From Brenneria populi (GTDB lineage Bacteria; Pseudomonadota; Gammaproteobacteria; Enterobacterales; Enterobacteriaceae), in contig NZ_JAYWTM010000001.1 of assembly GCF_036016195.1 (NCBI RefSeq), positions 868,001 through 932,000 on the forward strand: a stretch of 64,000 nucleotides of DNA, read 5' to 3'. The notes below the pieces were generated by a model, which saw only the letters and a program-made list of their open reading frames with translations, searched no databases and was not told the DNA's origin. Of the stretch, positions 1-6,400 are shown in pieces. Position numbers and translations under genes: made by a program. Numbering within the stretch: the first letter of the stretch is position 1; each line of letters begins with the position of its first letter.

Positions 1-362
1 TGATCATGTCCGTCAGCCTATTCCCGATAGGTTTGACAACCAGCCTGCAATCCCTACTGATGTTGATCAGCCTGTTTTACATCGGTTCGATTATCGCTGA
101 ACCCGCGCGCGAAACGCTGGGCGCCTCCCTGGCGGACCCGCGGGCGCGAGGCAGCTATATGGGATTTAGCCGCCTTGGGCTGGCGTTGGGAGGCGCCGTC
201 GGCTATAGCGGCGGCGGCTGGCTGTTCGACGCCGGACATGCGCTGGAACAGCCGGAGCTTCCCTGGTTTATGTTAGGCGTTATCGGCCTGATGACGCTGG
301 CCGCATTATACTGGCAATTCAATCTGCGCCGTATCGAGCCCGCCATGCTTGGCGGTCAATAA
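1..362 (+). CDS. mdtH: MFS multidrug efflux protein MdtH, C-terminal part (5' end outside window)
   Basis: The reading frame is already open at the left edge and ends at TAA 360-362, so about 119 C-terminal residues are present. They contain hydrophobic segments typical of the last transmembrane helices of a 12-helix major facilitator drug/proton antiporter, separated by the loop ARETLGASLADPRARGSYMG. The product would be an inner-membrane exporter. The identification as MdtH rests on this loop and on the neighbours: mdtH-grxB-yceB is the conserved enterobacterial order. The start codon and N-terminal half are not visible. No clear intrinsic terminator follows before grxB. Confidence 0.85.
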   Translation, partial: IMSVSLFPIGLTTSLQSLLMLISLFYIGSIIAEPARETLGASLADPRARGSYMGFSRLGLALGGAVGYSGGGWLFDAGHALEQPELPWFMLGVIGLMTLAALYWQFNLRRIEPAMLGGQ

Positions 363-517
363 CCCCGCTATTTCTCCGGCATATTTGATCTCGCCGGTAT
401 TGGCCCCCATACTTCTTTAATACATTCAATCGATTGTTACGCCGTCGTTTGATGACAGCTCCATTCACGGTCGCGCCTGCGGCCAATGTTTTTTCCGTGA
501 ATCAGAGGATAGCGAAG

Positions 518-1165
518 ATGAAATTATATGTTTACGACCACTGCCCTTACTGCATAAAAGCCCGCATGATTTTCGGCCTGAAGAATATCCCTGTCGAACT
601 GCTGATTTTAGCCAATGATGATGAAGAAACGCCCAAGAGAATGATCGGGCAAAAAATGGTGCCGATCCTGCAAAAAGATGACGGCAGCTATATGCCGGAA
701 AGCATGGATATCGTTAATTTTATTGATAATTATGATAACAAGCCGCTATTGACCGGACCGATCAACCCGGAGATTAACGCCTGGCTGCGCAAAGTCTCCG
801 ACTACACCTCGCGGCTGGTGATTCCCCGTTTCGCCAAAGCGGCGTTTGAGGAGTTCGCCTCCGCCTCGGCCCGGCAATACTTCATCAATAAAAAGGAAGC
901 GCAGATCGGCAGCTTTGAAGAGCATCTCAAGCACTCCGCCGGCCTGATTAAGAAACTGAATAATGACCTATCGGAACTGGACCCGCTGATCGTACAGCCC
1001 AACGCCTGTAACGGCGAACTCTCCACAGATGATATTCACCTATTCCCCATGCTGCGCTCCCTGTCGATTGTCGCCGGCGTCACGCCGCCATCACGCGTCG
1101 CCGCTTACCGCGACAATATGGCCAAGCAGACGCAGATCTCCCTACTGAGCAGCCTCGCCCAGTAA
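518..1165 (+). CDS. grxB: Glutaredoxin 2
   Basis: A 215-residue glutathione-dependent disulfide oxidoreductase, the same length as E. coli GrxB. The N-terminal thioredoxin-like domain carries the dithiol active site CPYC at residues 9-12 (MKLYVYDHCPYC). The C-terminal half is an all-helical GST-like domain, which separates GrxB from the ~85-residue classical glutaredoxins. The frame stays open upstream to 434, but the ATG at 518 has AGAGGA 8 bases before it and gives the family N-terminus, so I chose it. It is a cytosolic protein that reduces glutathionylated or disulfide-bonded proteins. It is transcribed in the same direction as mdtH upstream and yceB downstream. Confidence 0.95.
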   Translation: MKLYVYDHCPYCIKARMIFGLKNIPVELLILANDDEETPKRMIGQKMVPILQKDDGSYMPESMDIVNFIDNYDNKPLLTGPINPEINAWLRKVSDYTSRLVIPRFAKAAFEEFASASARQYFINKKEAQIGSFEEHLKHSAGLIKKLNNDLSELDPLIVQPNACNGELSTDDIHLFPMLRSLSIVAGVTPPSRVAAYRDNMAKQTQISLLSSLAQ

Positions 1166-1229
1166 AAAACCGCCGCAGGCGATCTTCATCGCCGCGTGCA
1201 GCGGCGCGAAACGCGATTAAGAAAAGTGT

Positions 1230-1263
1230 CGCCGCCCTTGTTGCCCGTCGCGCAAGGGCGGCG
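1230..1263. repeat. Perfect 11-bp inverted repeat between grxB and yceB
   Basis: CGCCGCCCTTG (1230-1240) and CAAGGGCGGCG (1253-1263) form a perfect 11-bp stem with a 12-base loop. No U-tract follows on either strand, so it is not a canonical intrinsic terminator. It could be an mRNA-stabilising structure after grxB or a repeat remnant. I recognise no named element. Confidence 0.5.
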
Positions 1264-1370
1264 GGTTATGCCGCACTTTCGGCGCTATCCGATTGGTGAA
1301 ACGCCCCTCGCGATGCACCCTGCGTTTGTAATAGATTACATCGGTGGAAATGAGACTTGAGGCCAGGATA

Positions 1371-1934
1371 ATGAAGAAGTTGGGATTCGCCACCGCGGCA
1401 CTGCTGCTGGCTTTTTCGCTGGGCGGCTGCAACAAACTGACGCAGTACACGATCGATGAGCAGGAGGTAAACCAGTACCTGCAAAAACATAACGATTATC
1501 AAAAGCAGCTGGGCATACCCGGCGTGGTGGACGCCAATATCGTCTTAACCGGCCTGTCCAGCCAAATCGGCAGAGCGGAGCCAGGCAAAGTCACCCTGTC
1601 CGGCGATGCGAAAGTCGACATCACCTCCCTGCTCGGCAATCAGACCGCCGACCTGAAGCTGACGTTGAAGGCGCAGCCGGTATACGATAAAGAGCAAGGC
1701 GCGATTTATCTGCAAGAGATGGAGTTAGTCGATTACGCCGTTCAACCAGAGAAAATGCAGACGGTGATGAACACGCTGAGCCCTTACCTGAATCAATCGC
1801 TGAAAAGCTATTTCGCGCAAAAACCCGCCTATATCCTGAATGCGGATAACAGCGCCACGGAAGCGCTAGCGAAGAAAATGGCCAAAGGGATTGAAATTAA
1901 ACCGGGAAAAATCGTTATATTGCTCACCGACTGA
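1371..1934 (+). CDS. yceB: YceB, DUF1439 lipoprotein
   Basis: A 187-residue lipoprotein of unknown biochemical role, close to the 186 aa of E. coli YceB. The signal peptide MKKLGFATAALLLAFSLGG ends in a lipobox LGGC with the lipidated cysteine at residue 20. The next residue is Asn, not Asp, so by the Lol +2 rule it should be sorted to the outer membrane. The longer frame starting at 1344 would place 9 extra residues before the signal peptide; the ATG at 1371, preceded by AGGA, is preferred. The rest is a single DUF1439 domain. It lies after grxB, as in other enterobacteria, and ends in a hairpin facing ycdY. Confidence 0.9.
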   Translation: MKKLGFATAALLLAFSLGGCNKLTQYTIDEQEVNQYLQKHNDYQKQLGIPGVVDANIVLTGLSSQIGRAEPGKVTLSGDAKVDITSLLGNQTADLKLTLKAQPVYDKEQGAIYLQEMELVDYAVQPEKMQTVMNTLSPYLNQSLKSYFAQKPAYILNADNSATEALAKKMAKGIEIKPGKIVILLTD

Positions 1935-1943
1935 TACGCTATT

Positions 1944-1968
1944 CAGGTGACGGCGAGGCCGTCACCTG
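1944..1968. terminator. Hairpin between convergent yceB and ycdY
   Basis: CAGGTGACGG and CCGTCACCTG form a perfect 10-bp stem around the loop CGAGG, between the yceB stop (1934) and the ycdY stop (1986). The downstream U-tract is weak, so terminator function, possibly for both strands, is an inference from position and stem stability. Confidence 0.4.
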
Positions 1969-1985
1969 CTCTTCGGCCCCGCGGC

Positions 1986-2552
1986 TTAGTCTGAATCCGG
2001 CAAGACCTCGGCTTCATCCAGCTCTTCGCGCATAGCGTCAAGCGCCTCGCGACAGATAATCGCCAGGGTGCGATAAAACGCCGTCGCGGCATGGCTCTCC
2101 ACTTTCCCTAAAAAGCGGCCGCTCCAGGGCAGCAGATATTCGTCAAAGAGCGCGATCTGCGCCGCGGTTTCATCCTCTTGCGCCCGATCTTCGAGCCAGG
2201 ATGCCGCCAGAAGCAATCCGCCGAAATGGTCGACGGCGCCCTCATTCAGCTCCATGCCTCTCTGCTGTAAAAAAGCGCGCACGTCCGGCGCGTCGGCTTC
2301 CGTATCATAGGATGAGCGCCAGGGAGAAACGGCGCACGCCTCGCCGACAAACAGCGTCTGATAATCTTCGGCGATGGCGGCAATGTCGCACCCTTTTTGC
2401 AGACGCGCCAGCAACGCATCCTGCTCCAGCGGCCAGTGCGGCTGGAGCTTGCCCTCTTGAATCAGAGCAAGCAGCGGCGCCACCACCGGATCCTGGGGCC
2501 GACGATAAAATAGCGTGCCCAGAACACGACAGACGAGAGAAAACTCATTCAT
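1986..2552 (-). CDS. ycdY: YcdY, TorD/DmsD-family redox-enzyme maturation chaperone
   Basis: A 188-residue all-helical protein of the TorD/DmsD chaperone family, beginning MNEFSLVCRVLGTLFYRRPQ and ending with an acidic tail. E. coli YcdY (184 aa) is reported to assist maturation of its neighbour, the zinc phosphatase YcdX, and to affect swarming. The open frame begins six codons earlier, but the ATG at 2552 gives the family N-terminus. The conserved LLLAASWLED helix and the LLPW..FLGKVE segment of the family are both present. It follows ycdX on the same strand with a 33-bp gap, so the two are probably co-transcribed. Confidence 0.88.
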   Translation of the reverse strand: MNEFSLVCRVLGTLFYRRPQDPVVAPLLALIQEGKLQPHWPLEQDALLARLQKGCDIAAIAEDYQTLFVGEACAVSPWRSSYDTEADAPDVRAFLQQRGMELNEGAVDHFGGLLLAASWLEDRAQEDETAAQIALFDEYLLPWSGRFLGKVESHAATAFYRTLAIICREALDAMREELDEAEVLPDSD

Positions 2553-2585
2553 GCAAAACCTGCTTACCATTTTATGGTGACAACG

Positions 2586-3323
2586 TCACATATCAACAAA
2601 CTCAGCGATAGCGGGCCTTCCCCGCTGTTCAAGGAAATCCAGCACCCGCCGAGGACTCACGTTTAAAATGCGATCCTGCGGGAAATCGACCTCCCGCAGG
2701 ATGCGTTCGCACTGAGTGAAGTCGCCCAGAGAAAACGCGATGTGGGAATCCGACCCTAAGGAGAGCAAACCGCCGGCGTCGCGCACGGCTTGCGCGACGG
2801 CCCGGCAGTTTGCCTCGCTTCCCTTACGGGAATGCGTAAGGGAGGAGTTGTTCAGCTCCAGCGCTACATTATAGCGGGCGGCGGCCTCCGCGATGGCGCG
2901 AATATCGACGGGGAATTTAGGGTTGCCGGGATGGCTGATGATATGCGTATCGCCATTGGCCATAGCCGCAATCATGGCGGCGGTATGGGTCGCTTTATCC
3001 TGGGGCGGGAATACCGGCTCATGGAAACCGGCGATAACCAAATCCATGTGATCCAACATCGGTCCGGTGCAATCAATGTCGCCGTCCACATTTTTAATAT
3101 TGGCCTCAATACCGCGCAAAATCCCTATGCCATCCACCACGCGCGGCCAAACCTTCATATTCATAAAATGCCAATAGTGCGGCGCATCCGCCATATCGGG
3201 GCCATGGTCGGTAATAGCGAACAGGCGAAGACCTTTTTTCTTCGCCTCGGCGATATAGTCATGCAGGGTACTGTATGCATGGGTGCTGGCAACGGTGTGC
3301 ATATGTAAATCGACGGGATACAT
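2586..3323 (-). CDS. ycdX: YcdX, PHP-domain zinc-dependent phosphatase
   Basis: A 245-residue protein, identical in length to E. coli YcdX, a trinuclear zinc enzyme of the PHP (polymerase and histidinol phosphatase) superfamily with phosphatase activity. The metal-ligand pattern is visible: H7 and H9 in DLHMHT, H15, H40 in TDHGPD, the glutamate in RGIEAN near residue 73, the histidine in GFHEP near 101, ISHPGNP near 131, and SDSH near 192-194. It is cytosolic and linked to swarming motility in E. coli. It is followed by its likely chaperone gene ycdY. A short in-frame upstream ORF with a strong ribosome-binding site precedes it. Confidence 0.93.
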   Translation of the reverse strand: MYPVDLHMHTVASTHAYSTLHDYIAEAKKKGLRLFAITDHGPDMADAPHYWHFMNMKVWPRVVDGIGILRGIEANIKNVDGDIDCTGPMLDHMDLVIAGFHEPVFPPQDKATHTAAMIAAMANGDTHIISHPGNPKFPVDIRAIAEAAARYNVALELNNSSLTHSRKGSEANCRAVAQAVRDAGGLLSLGSDSHIAFSLGDFTQCERILREVDFPQDRILNVSPRRVLDFLEQRGRPAIAEFVDM

Positions 3324-3326
3324 GAT

Positions 3327-3368
3327 TCAGCCTCTGCCCCCTGAGGTAAATAGTTGGGATGCGTTCAT
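3327..3368 (-). other. Possible 13-codon upstream ORF in the ycdX leader
   Basis: The ATG at 3368-3366 has a very good Shine-Dalgarno sequence (AAGGAG, 6-base spacing) and opens a 13-residue frame (MNASQLFTSGGRG). It ends with TGA at 3329-3327, one codon before the ycdX ATG and in the same frame. ycdX itself has AGAGG about 7 bases from its own ATG. This may be a leader peptide that couples translation into ycdX. It may also be an ancestral longer start cut off by a stop. Nothing in the peptide suggests a sensing function. Confidence 0.3.
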
Positions 3369-3571
3369 CTCATTCTCCTTAGTCAGCTTTTAGTCGGCAG
3401 CATAACATTTTTGCTCCTGCCGAACAGTCAGCGGGGTGCTCAATCGCCCAAGTTAATAAAAGTTACACATTGGTTTGAAGCGAAACGCGCATACTGAACG
3501 GGGAATGTGGCGAGTAAAGCGACAAATTGGTTTAACTTTAGCTAAACGCGCGCGGCAAAAGCAGAAGTTTA

Positions 3572-3600
3572 TTGACGCTGTGCGCTAATTTCCCTACATT
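3572..3600 (+). promoter_or_regulatory. tRNA-Ser promoter
   Basis: A -35 element TTGACG (3572-3577), a 17-bp spacer and a -10 element TACATT (3595-3600) are followed by the GC-rich discriminator AGCGCCG. That combination is typical of stable-RNA promoters under stringent (ppGpp/DksA) control. The mature tRNA begins 35 bp after the -10. Confidence 0.75.
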
Positions 3601-3634
3601 AGCGCCGTCCGCCGATATGACCACGGCGAACTGC

Positions 3635-3724
3635 GGTGAGGTGTCCGAGAGGCTGAAGGAGCACGCCTGGAAAGTGTGTATACGTGAAAACGTATCGAGG
3701 GTTCGAATCCCTCCCTCACCGCCA
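3635..3724 (+). tRNA. serX: tRNA-Ser(GGA)
   Basis: A 90-nt class II tRNA with encoded CCA. The acceptor strands GGTGAGG and CCTCACC pair perfectly, followed by G73 and CCA. The anticodon stem CACGC/GTGTG encloses the loop CTGGAAA, giving anticodon GGA (3669-3671), which reads UCC and UCU. The long variable arm (a hairpin around ATACGTGAAAACGTAT) and the TTCGAAT T-loop are present. The sequence is nearly that of E. coli serX/serW, with a slightly longer variable arm. The symbol serX is chosen because ycdX lies next to it, as in E. coli. The CCA end is only 8 bases from the terminator hairpin of the convergent rmf gene. Confidence 0.95.
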
Positions 3725-3727
3725 TAT

Positions 3728-3752
3728 AAAAAGCCTCCGCAAAAGCGGAGGC
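3728..3752 (-). terminator. rmf intrinsic terminator
   Basis: GCCTCCGC (3733-3740), loop AAAA and GCGGAGGC (3745-3752) form a perfect 8-bp stem. Read on the minus strand it is followed at once by TTTTTATA, an intrinsic terminator 25 bp after the rmf stop. On the plus strand no T-run follows, so it is a poor terminator for the tRNA transcript. Confidence 0.8.
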
Positions 3753-3777
3753 GACTCCATCATCACGACAAGGCGAG

Positions 3778-3945
3778 CTAAGCCGCTACAGCCTTGTCCT
3801 CCATGGCCTTGCGCCAGCCTCCCAACCAGTAAGACCGCGCATTTAAAGATTGATAGGGACAAAGCTCCCTTGGTCTGCCGGAAATGCCTGCTTGATAACC
3901 GCGTGAATGAGCCCTTTCAAGGCGATCGCGTTTCTGTCTCTTCAT
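3778..3945 (-). CDS. rmf: Ribosome modulation factor RMF
   Basis: A 55-residue basic protein, the same length as E. coli RMF. It begins MKRQKRDRLERAHSRGYQAG and continues with the family motifs CPYQ and WLGGWRKAM. RMF binds 30S subunits in stationary phase, occludes the anti-Shine-Dalgarno region and drives 70S ribosomes into 100S hibernating dimers together with HPF. A -35/-10 pair lies about 70-100 bp upstream and a terminator just downstream, so it is an independent unit. The pqiC-rmf adjacency is the E. coli order (pqiABC-rmf-fabA). fabA, normally next, is replaced here by the tRNA-Ser/ycdXY block. Confidence 0.95.
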   Translation of the reverse strand: MKRQKRDRLERAHSRGYQAGISGRPRELCPYQSLNARSYWLGGWRKAMEDKAVAA

Positions 3946-4015
3946 GCCTTATTTCCCTCATTATTAATCTGGTGGAAAAAAAAACAGTGATTACTTTCTA
4001 TGCAATCACAGACTA

Positions 4016-4044
4016 TGAATAGCCATTACGGCGCCAAAGGTCAA
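4016..4044 (-). promoter_or_regulatory. rmf promoter
   Basis: On the minus strand TTGACC (4044-4039), a 17-bp spacer and TATTCA (4021-4016) form a good sigma-70-type pair ending about 70 bp before the rmf ATG. The implied start near 4009 leaves a leader of about 65 nt. E. coli rmf is known to respond to ppGpp and cAMP-CRP; whether this promoter does is not shown by the sequence. Confidence 0.65.
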
Positions 4045-4064
4045 GGCGCAAAATTCACGCCAAT

Positions 4065-4078
4065 GTCACAATTGTGAC
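4065..4078. promoter_or_regulatory. 14-bp perfect palindrome upstream of the rmf promoter
   Basis: GTCACAATTGTGAC is a perfect palindrome centred about 62 bp upstream of the predicted rmf start, the spacing of many class I activator sites. It contains TGTGA-type half-sites, but in the opposite order and spacing from CRP (TGTGA-N6-TCACA). It is probably an operator for an unidentified dimeric regulator. Confidence 0.4.
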
Positions 4079-4193
4079 CTAAAATGAGAATTTTCCCTAA
4101 AGTAAAAACCAGCCGGGCCGGAAAAAAATAACGTCCCTGAAAGAGGCAGACGAGTCTGGATCCCTCTCTCAGAGACTCCGTTAAGGATGGATA

Positions 4194-4760
4194 TTAATTG
4201 GCGGAGGCAACCTGACGGGCGATGGATTGGGCAACCTCCATCCATCCCTGGGACAGGGTGCGCACCAGCGCATCGTAGCCGTCTTCGGACTGCGGCAGCA
4301 CGACATTAAACGGCTGCTTGAACACCCGGCCATGCCGATTCAGCACCCACTCGCCGCTGATTACCGCCTTGCCGTCATAGCGGCCGTGAAATGCGGTCAC
4401 CGACACATTCAGCACCGCCTGATCGCTGTCCTGCGGCTGCGTCGTCACCACCCATCCCGGCATCCTGCGGCTCAAGTTGGCCACCAGCGCTTGCTGGAGC
4501 TGTTGATCCAGCGGACTGGCCCACAAATTATTACTGGCTATCACATATTGCACATCATTGGTTTGATAAACCAAACCCGAATTGGCCAGATAATCCGCCA
4601 CGCTAACGTGCTCCAGCCAAAGCTGCTGTCCGGTTAGCGTTTTCTCAACCGGCGTAACCCCATCAGAGATCGCCGGTAACTGATAGTAGGTTTTTTGCGT
4701 ATTGGCGCCGCAGGCGCTCAGCAACAGCGTCAGCGCCAGCATCCATCCTTTCATCATCAT
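4194..4760 (-). CDS. pqiC: PqiC, outer-membrane lipoprotein of the Pqi lipid transport complex
   Basis: A 188-residue lipoprotein (formerly YmbA, DUF330/ABC-type transport auxiliary family). The signal peptide ends in LLSAC with the lipidated cysteine at residue 17; the next residue is Gly, so outer-membrane sorting is expected. In E. coli PqiC forms an octameric ring at the outer membrane that docks the PqiB tunnel. The start overlaps the pqiB stop by 4 bases (ATGA), implying translational coupling. Three ATG codons in a row make the exact first residue uncertain by two. It is the last gene of the rlmL-uup-pqiABC run. Confidence 0.93.
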   Translation of the reverse strand: MMMKGWMLALTLLLSACGANTQKTYYQLPAISDGVTPVEKTLTGQQLWLEHVSVADYLANSGLVYQTNDVQYVIASNNLWASPLDQQLQQALVANLSRRMPGWVVTTQPQDSDQAVLNVSVTAFHGRYDGKAVISGEWVLNRHGRVFKQPFNVVLPQSEDGYDALVRTLSQGWMEVAQSIARQVASAN

Positions 4761-6400
4761 TGTTTCGCCTTTTTCGGTTGGGGATCCTCGCCGCCCGATG
4801 CCTCAAACACCAAAGCGTTGCTCTTTTCGTTTAAGGTACGCAGCACCGGCTGCAGCTCGCGCAGCACCTGATCCAGACGCTGCATATCCGCCACCATTTT
4901 ATTGTAGGCCGGCGAACCGGGCTGGAAGCCCTTCATACTGCGATTCAGCTCAAGTAAGGTCTTCTGCATATCCTGCGGCAAATCCTGCATGGATTTGCTG
5001 GAGGTTATCTTATTCAGCGAAGCCAGCGTTTTTTGCATCTCCCGCAGCGTTGCTTGGCTCTCCGCCAGCGTTCGCGTCGCCTCATTCACCATCGGATTCA
5101 GCGGCAGTCCATTAATTTTATCCAGTATCGCCATCAGCTTATGCTGGATCTGGGATAGCCCGCCGTTTGTCGTCGGCAGTACCGGGTAACCATCGATCGT
5201 CATCAGCTTTTCATCCACTTTTTCGTTCGGATAAAAATCGAGATCGATATACAGGGCGCCCGTCAGGAGATTCGCGCTTTTCAACGCGGCCCGCAGCCCC
5301 AGCGGTTTCGCCCGCTTCAAATGCTCTTCAAAGTCGAATTTTCCGCCCAAGTTGTGTGCGAAGCGGTCGGGCTCAATGCGGATCAATACCGGAATACGGT
5401 AATCATTATCGATCGTCTGCTTCAGACTTTTGGCGAAAAACGGCGCCGTCGCCACCGTCCCCAGACGGATGCCGCGAAACTCGACCGGCGCCCCGGCCTG
5501 CAGGCCGCGAATGGATTCGCTGAAGAACACCAGATACTCTTTGTACTCGGTATACAGCGAATCCTGAATACTGCGTTGATCGTCAAACAGCCGATATACG
5601 GTCTTGGGCGCGGCAGGCGCCCCCACCTCCCAGCCGGACGGCACATCAAAACTTACGCCGCCGCTAAAAAGCGTCGCCAGCGATCCCATCTCCACCCGCA
5701 TTCCCTGAGCGGACATATCAAACGATACGCCGCTGTCTTTCCAGAAACGAACATTGGTGGTCACCAGGCTGTCGTATGGCGCGGAAATAAACAATTGATA
5801 CCGCATTCTGCGCTCTTTGGGGTCGAACTCGCTGGTTTCAACGGATCCCACCCGGTAGCCGCGGAACAGCACCGGATCGCCGGCATTCAACTGACCGGCC
5901 TGTTCGCTATCAAGCAGAATACGCATCCCTTTCGCATCGGGAGAAGCCAAAGGAGGCGTGTCAAGCAAAGTGAACTCTCTCTTCTCCTCGCGATGAGAGC
6001 CCGGCTGAAGTTCGATATAGGCTCCCGACAATAGCGTATTAAGACCGGATATTCCGCTGCGCCCCACCTGCGGTTTCACCACCCAGAACGCCGAATCCTC
6101 TTTCAGCAGCTTATCCATTTCGTCATGCAGACGCGCCTTGATTTCCACCTGATGAAGATCGGAGCTCAGCTCGACGCTTTCCACAATGCCGACATCAACG
6201 CTGCGGCTCTTGATCGTCGTTTTTCCCGCTTCAATACCCTCGGCGTTGCTGGTGACCAGCGTAACCTGCGGCCCCAGATGGCTGAAGTGGTAAAACAGTA
6301 TCCAGGCGCCGATCAGTACCGTCACGATCGGCACGATCCACACGGGCGACCAGCGTTTAATCGTTTCTACTTCCGCAACGTCGTATTTATCTTTCGTCAA
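4757..6400 (-). CDS. pqiB: PqiB, MCE-domain periplasmic tunnel protein
   Basis: A 547-residue protein (E. coli 546): one N-terminal transmembrane helix (WSPVWIVPIVTVLIGAWILF), three MCE domains, and a C-terminal helical region (about residues 430-540) that forms the coiled-coil needle. MCE proteins assemble hexameric tunnels for lipid movement across the periplasm. No ATG fits the family N-terminus. The TTG at 6400-6398, 7 bases after AAGGAG and inside the 3' end of pqiA, gives MTKDKYDVAEVETIKRWSPVW and the expected length, so I chose it. The frame continues upstream to 6457 without a better start. It overlaps pqiA by 14 bases and pqiC by 4. Confidence 0.93.
   Translation of the reverse strand: MTKDKYDVAEVETIKRWSPVWIVPIVTVLIGAWILFYHFSHLGPQVTLVTSNAEGIEAGKTTIKSRSVDVGIVESVELSSDLHQVEIKARLHDEMDKLLKEDSAFWVVKPQVGRSGISGLNTLLSGAYIELQPGSHREEKREFTLLDTPPLASPDAKGMRILLDSEQAGQLNAGDPVLFRGYRVGSVETSEFDPKERRMRYQLFISAPYDSLVTTNVRFWKDSGVSFDMSAQGMRVEMGSLATLFSGGVSFDVPSGWEVGAPAAPKTVYRLFDDQRSIQDSLYTEYKEYLVFFSESIRGLQAGAPVEFRGIRLGTVATAPFFAKSLKQTIDNDYRIPVLIRIEPDRFAHNLGGKFDFEEHLKRAKPLGLRAALKSANLLTGALYIDLDFYPNEKVDEKLMTIDGYPVLPTTNGGLSQIQHKLMAILDKINGLPLNPMVNEATRTLAESQATLREMQKTLASLNKITSSKSMQDLPQDMQKTLLELNRSMKGFQPGSPAYNKMVADMQRLDQVLRELQPVLRTLNEKSNALVFEASGGEDPQPKKAKQ

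Larger units (their letters stand above)
3324..3634. other. Intergenic region between divergent ycdX and tRNA-Ser
   Basis: These 311 bp hold the ycdX leader with its small upstream ORF on the minus strand and the tRNA-Ser promoter on the plus strand near the right end. The middle part (about 3370-3560) is moderately AT-rich, and I see no gene in it. E. coli has ghrA between serX and ycdX; no trace of it is recognisable here. Confidence 0.6.

Noticed and set aside
3733..3752. Hairpin as the terminator of the tRNA-Ser gene
   Set aside because: The T-run exists only on the minus strand, so it belongs to rmf; on the plus strand GACTCC follows.
3684..4022. 112-codon plus-strand frame downstream of tRNA-Ser
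   Set aside because: It begins inside the tRNA gene and runs antisense through rmf, which is a clear gene on the other strand.
4065..4078. Palindrome as a CRP site
   Set aside because: CRP needs TGTGA-N6-TCACA; here the half-sites are reversed and only two bases apart.
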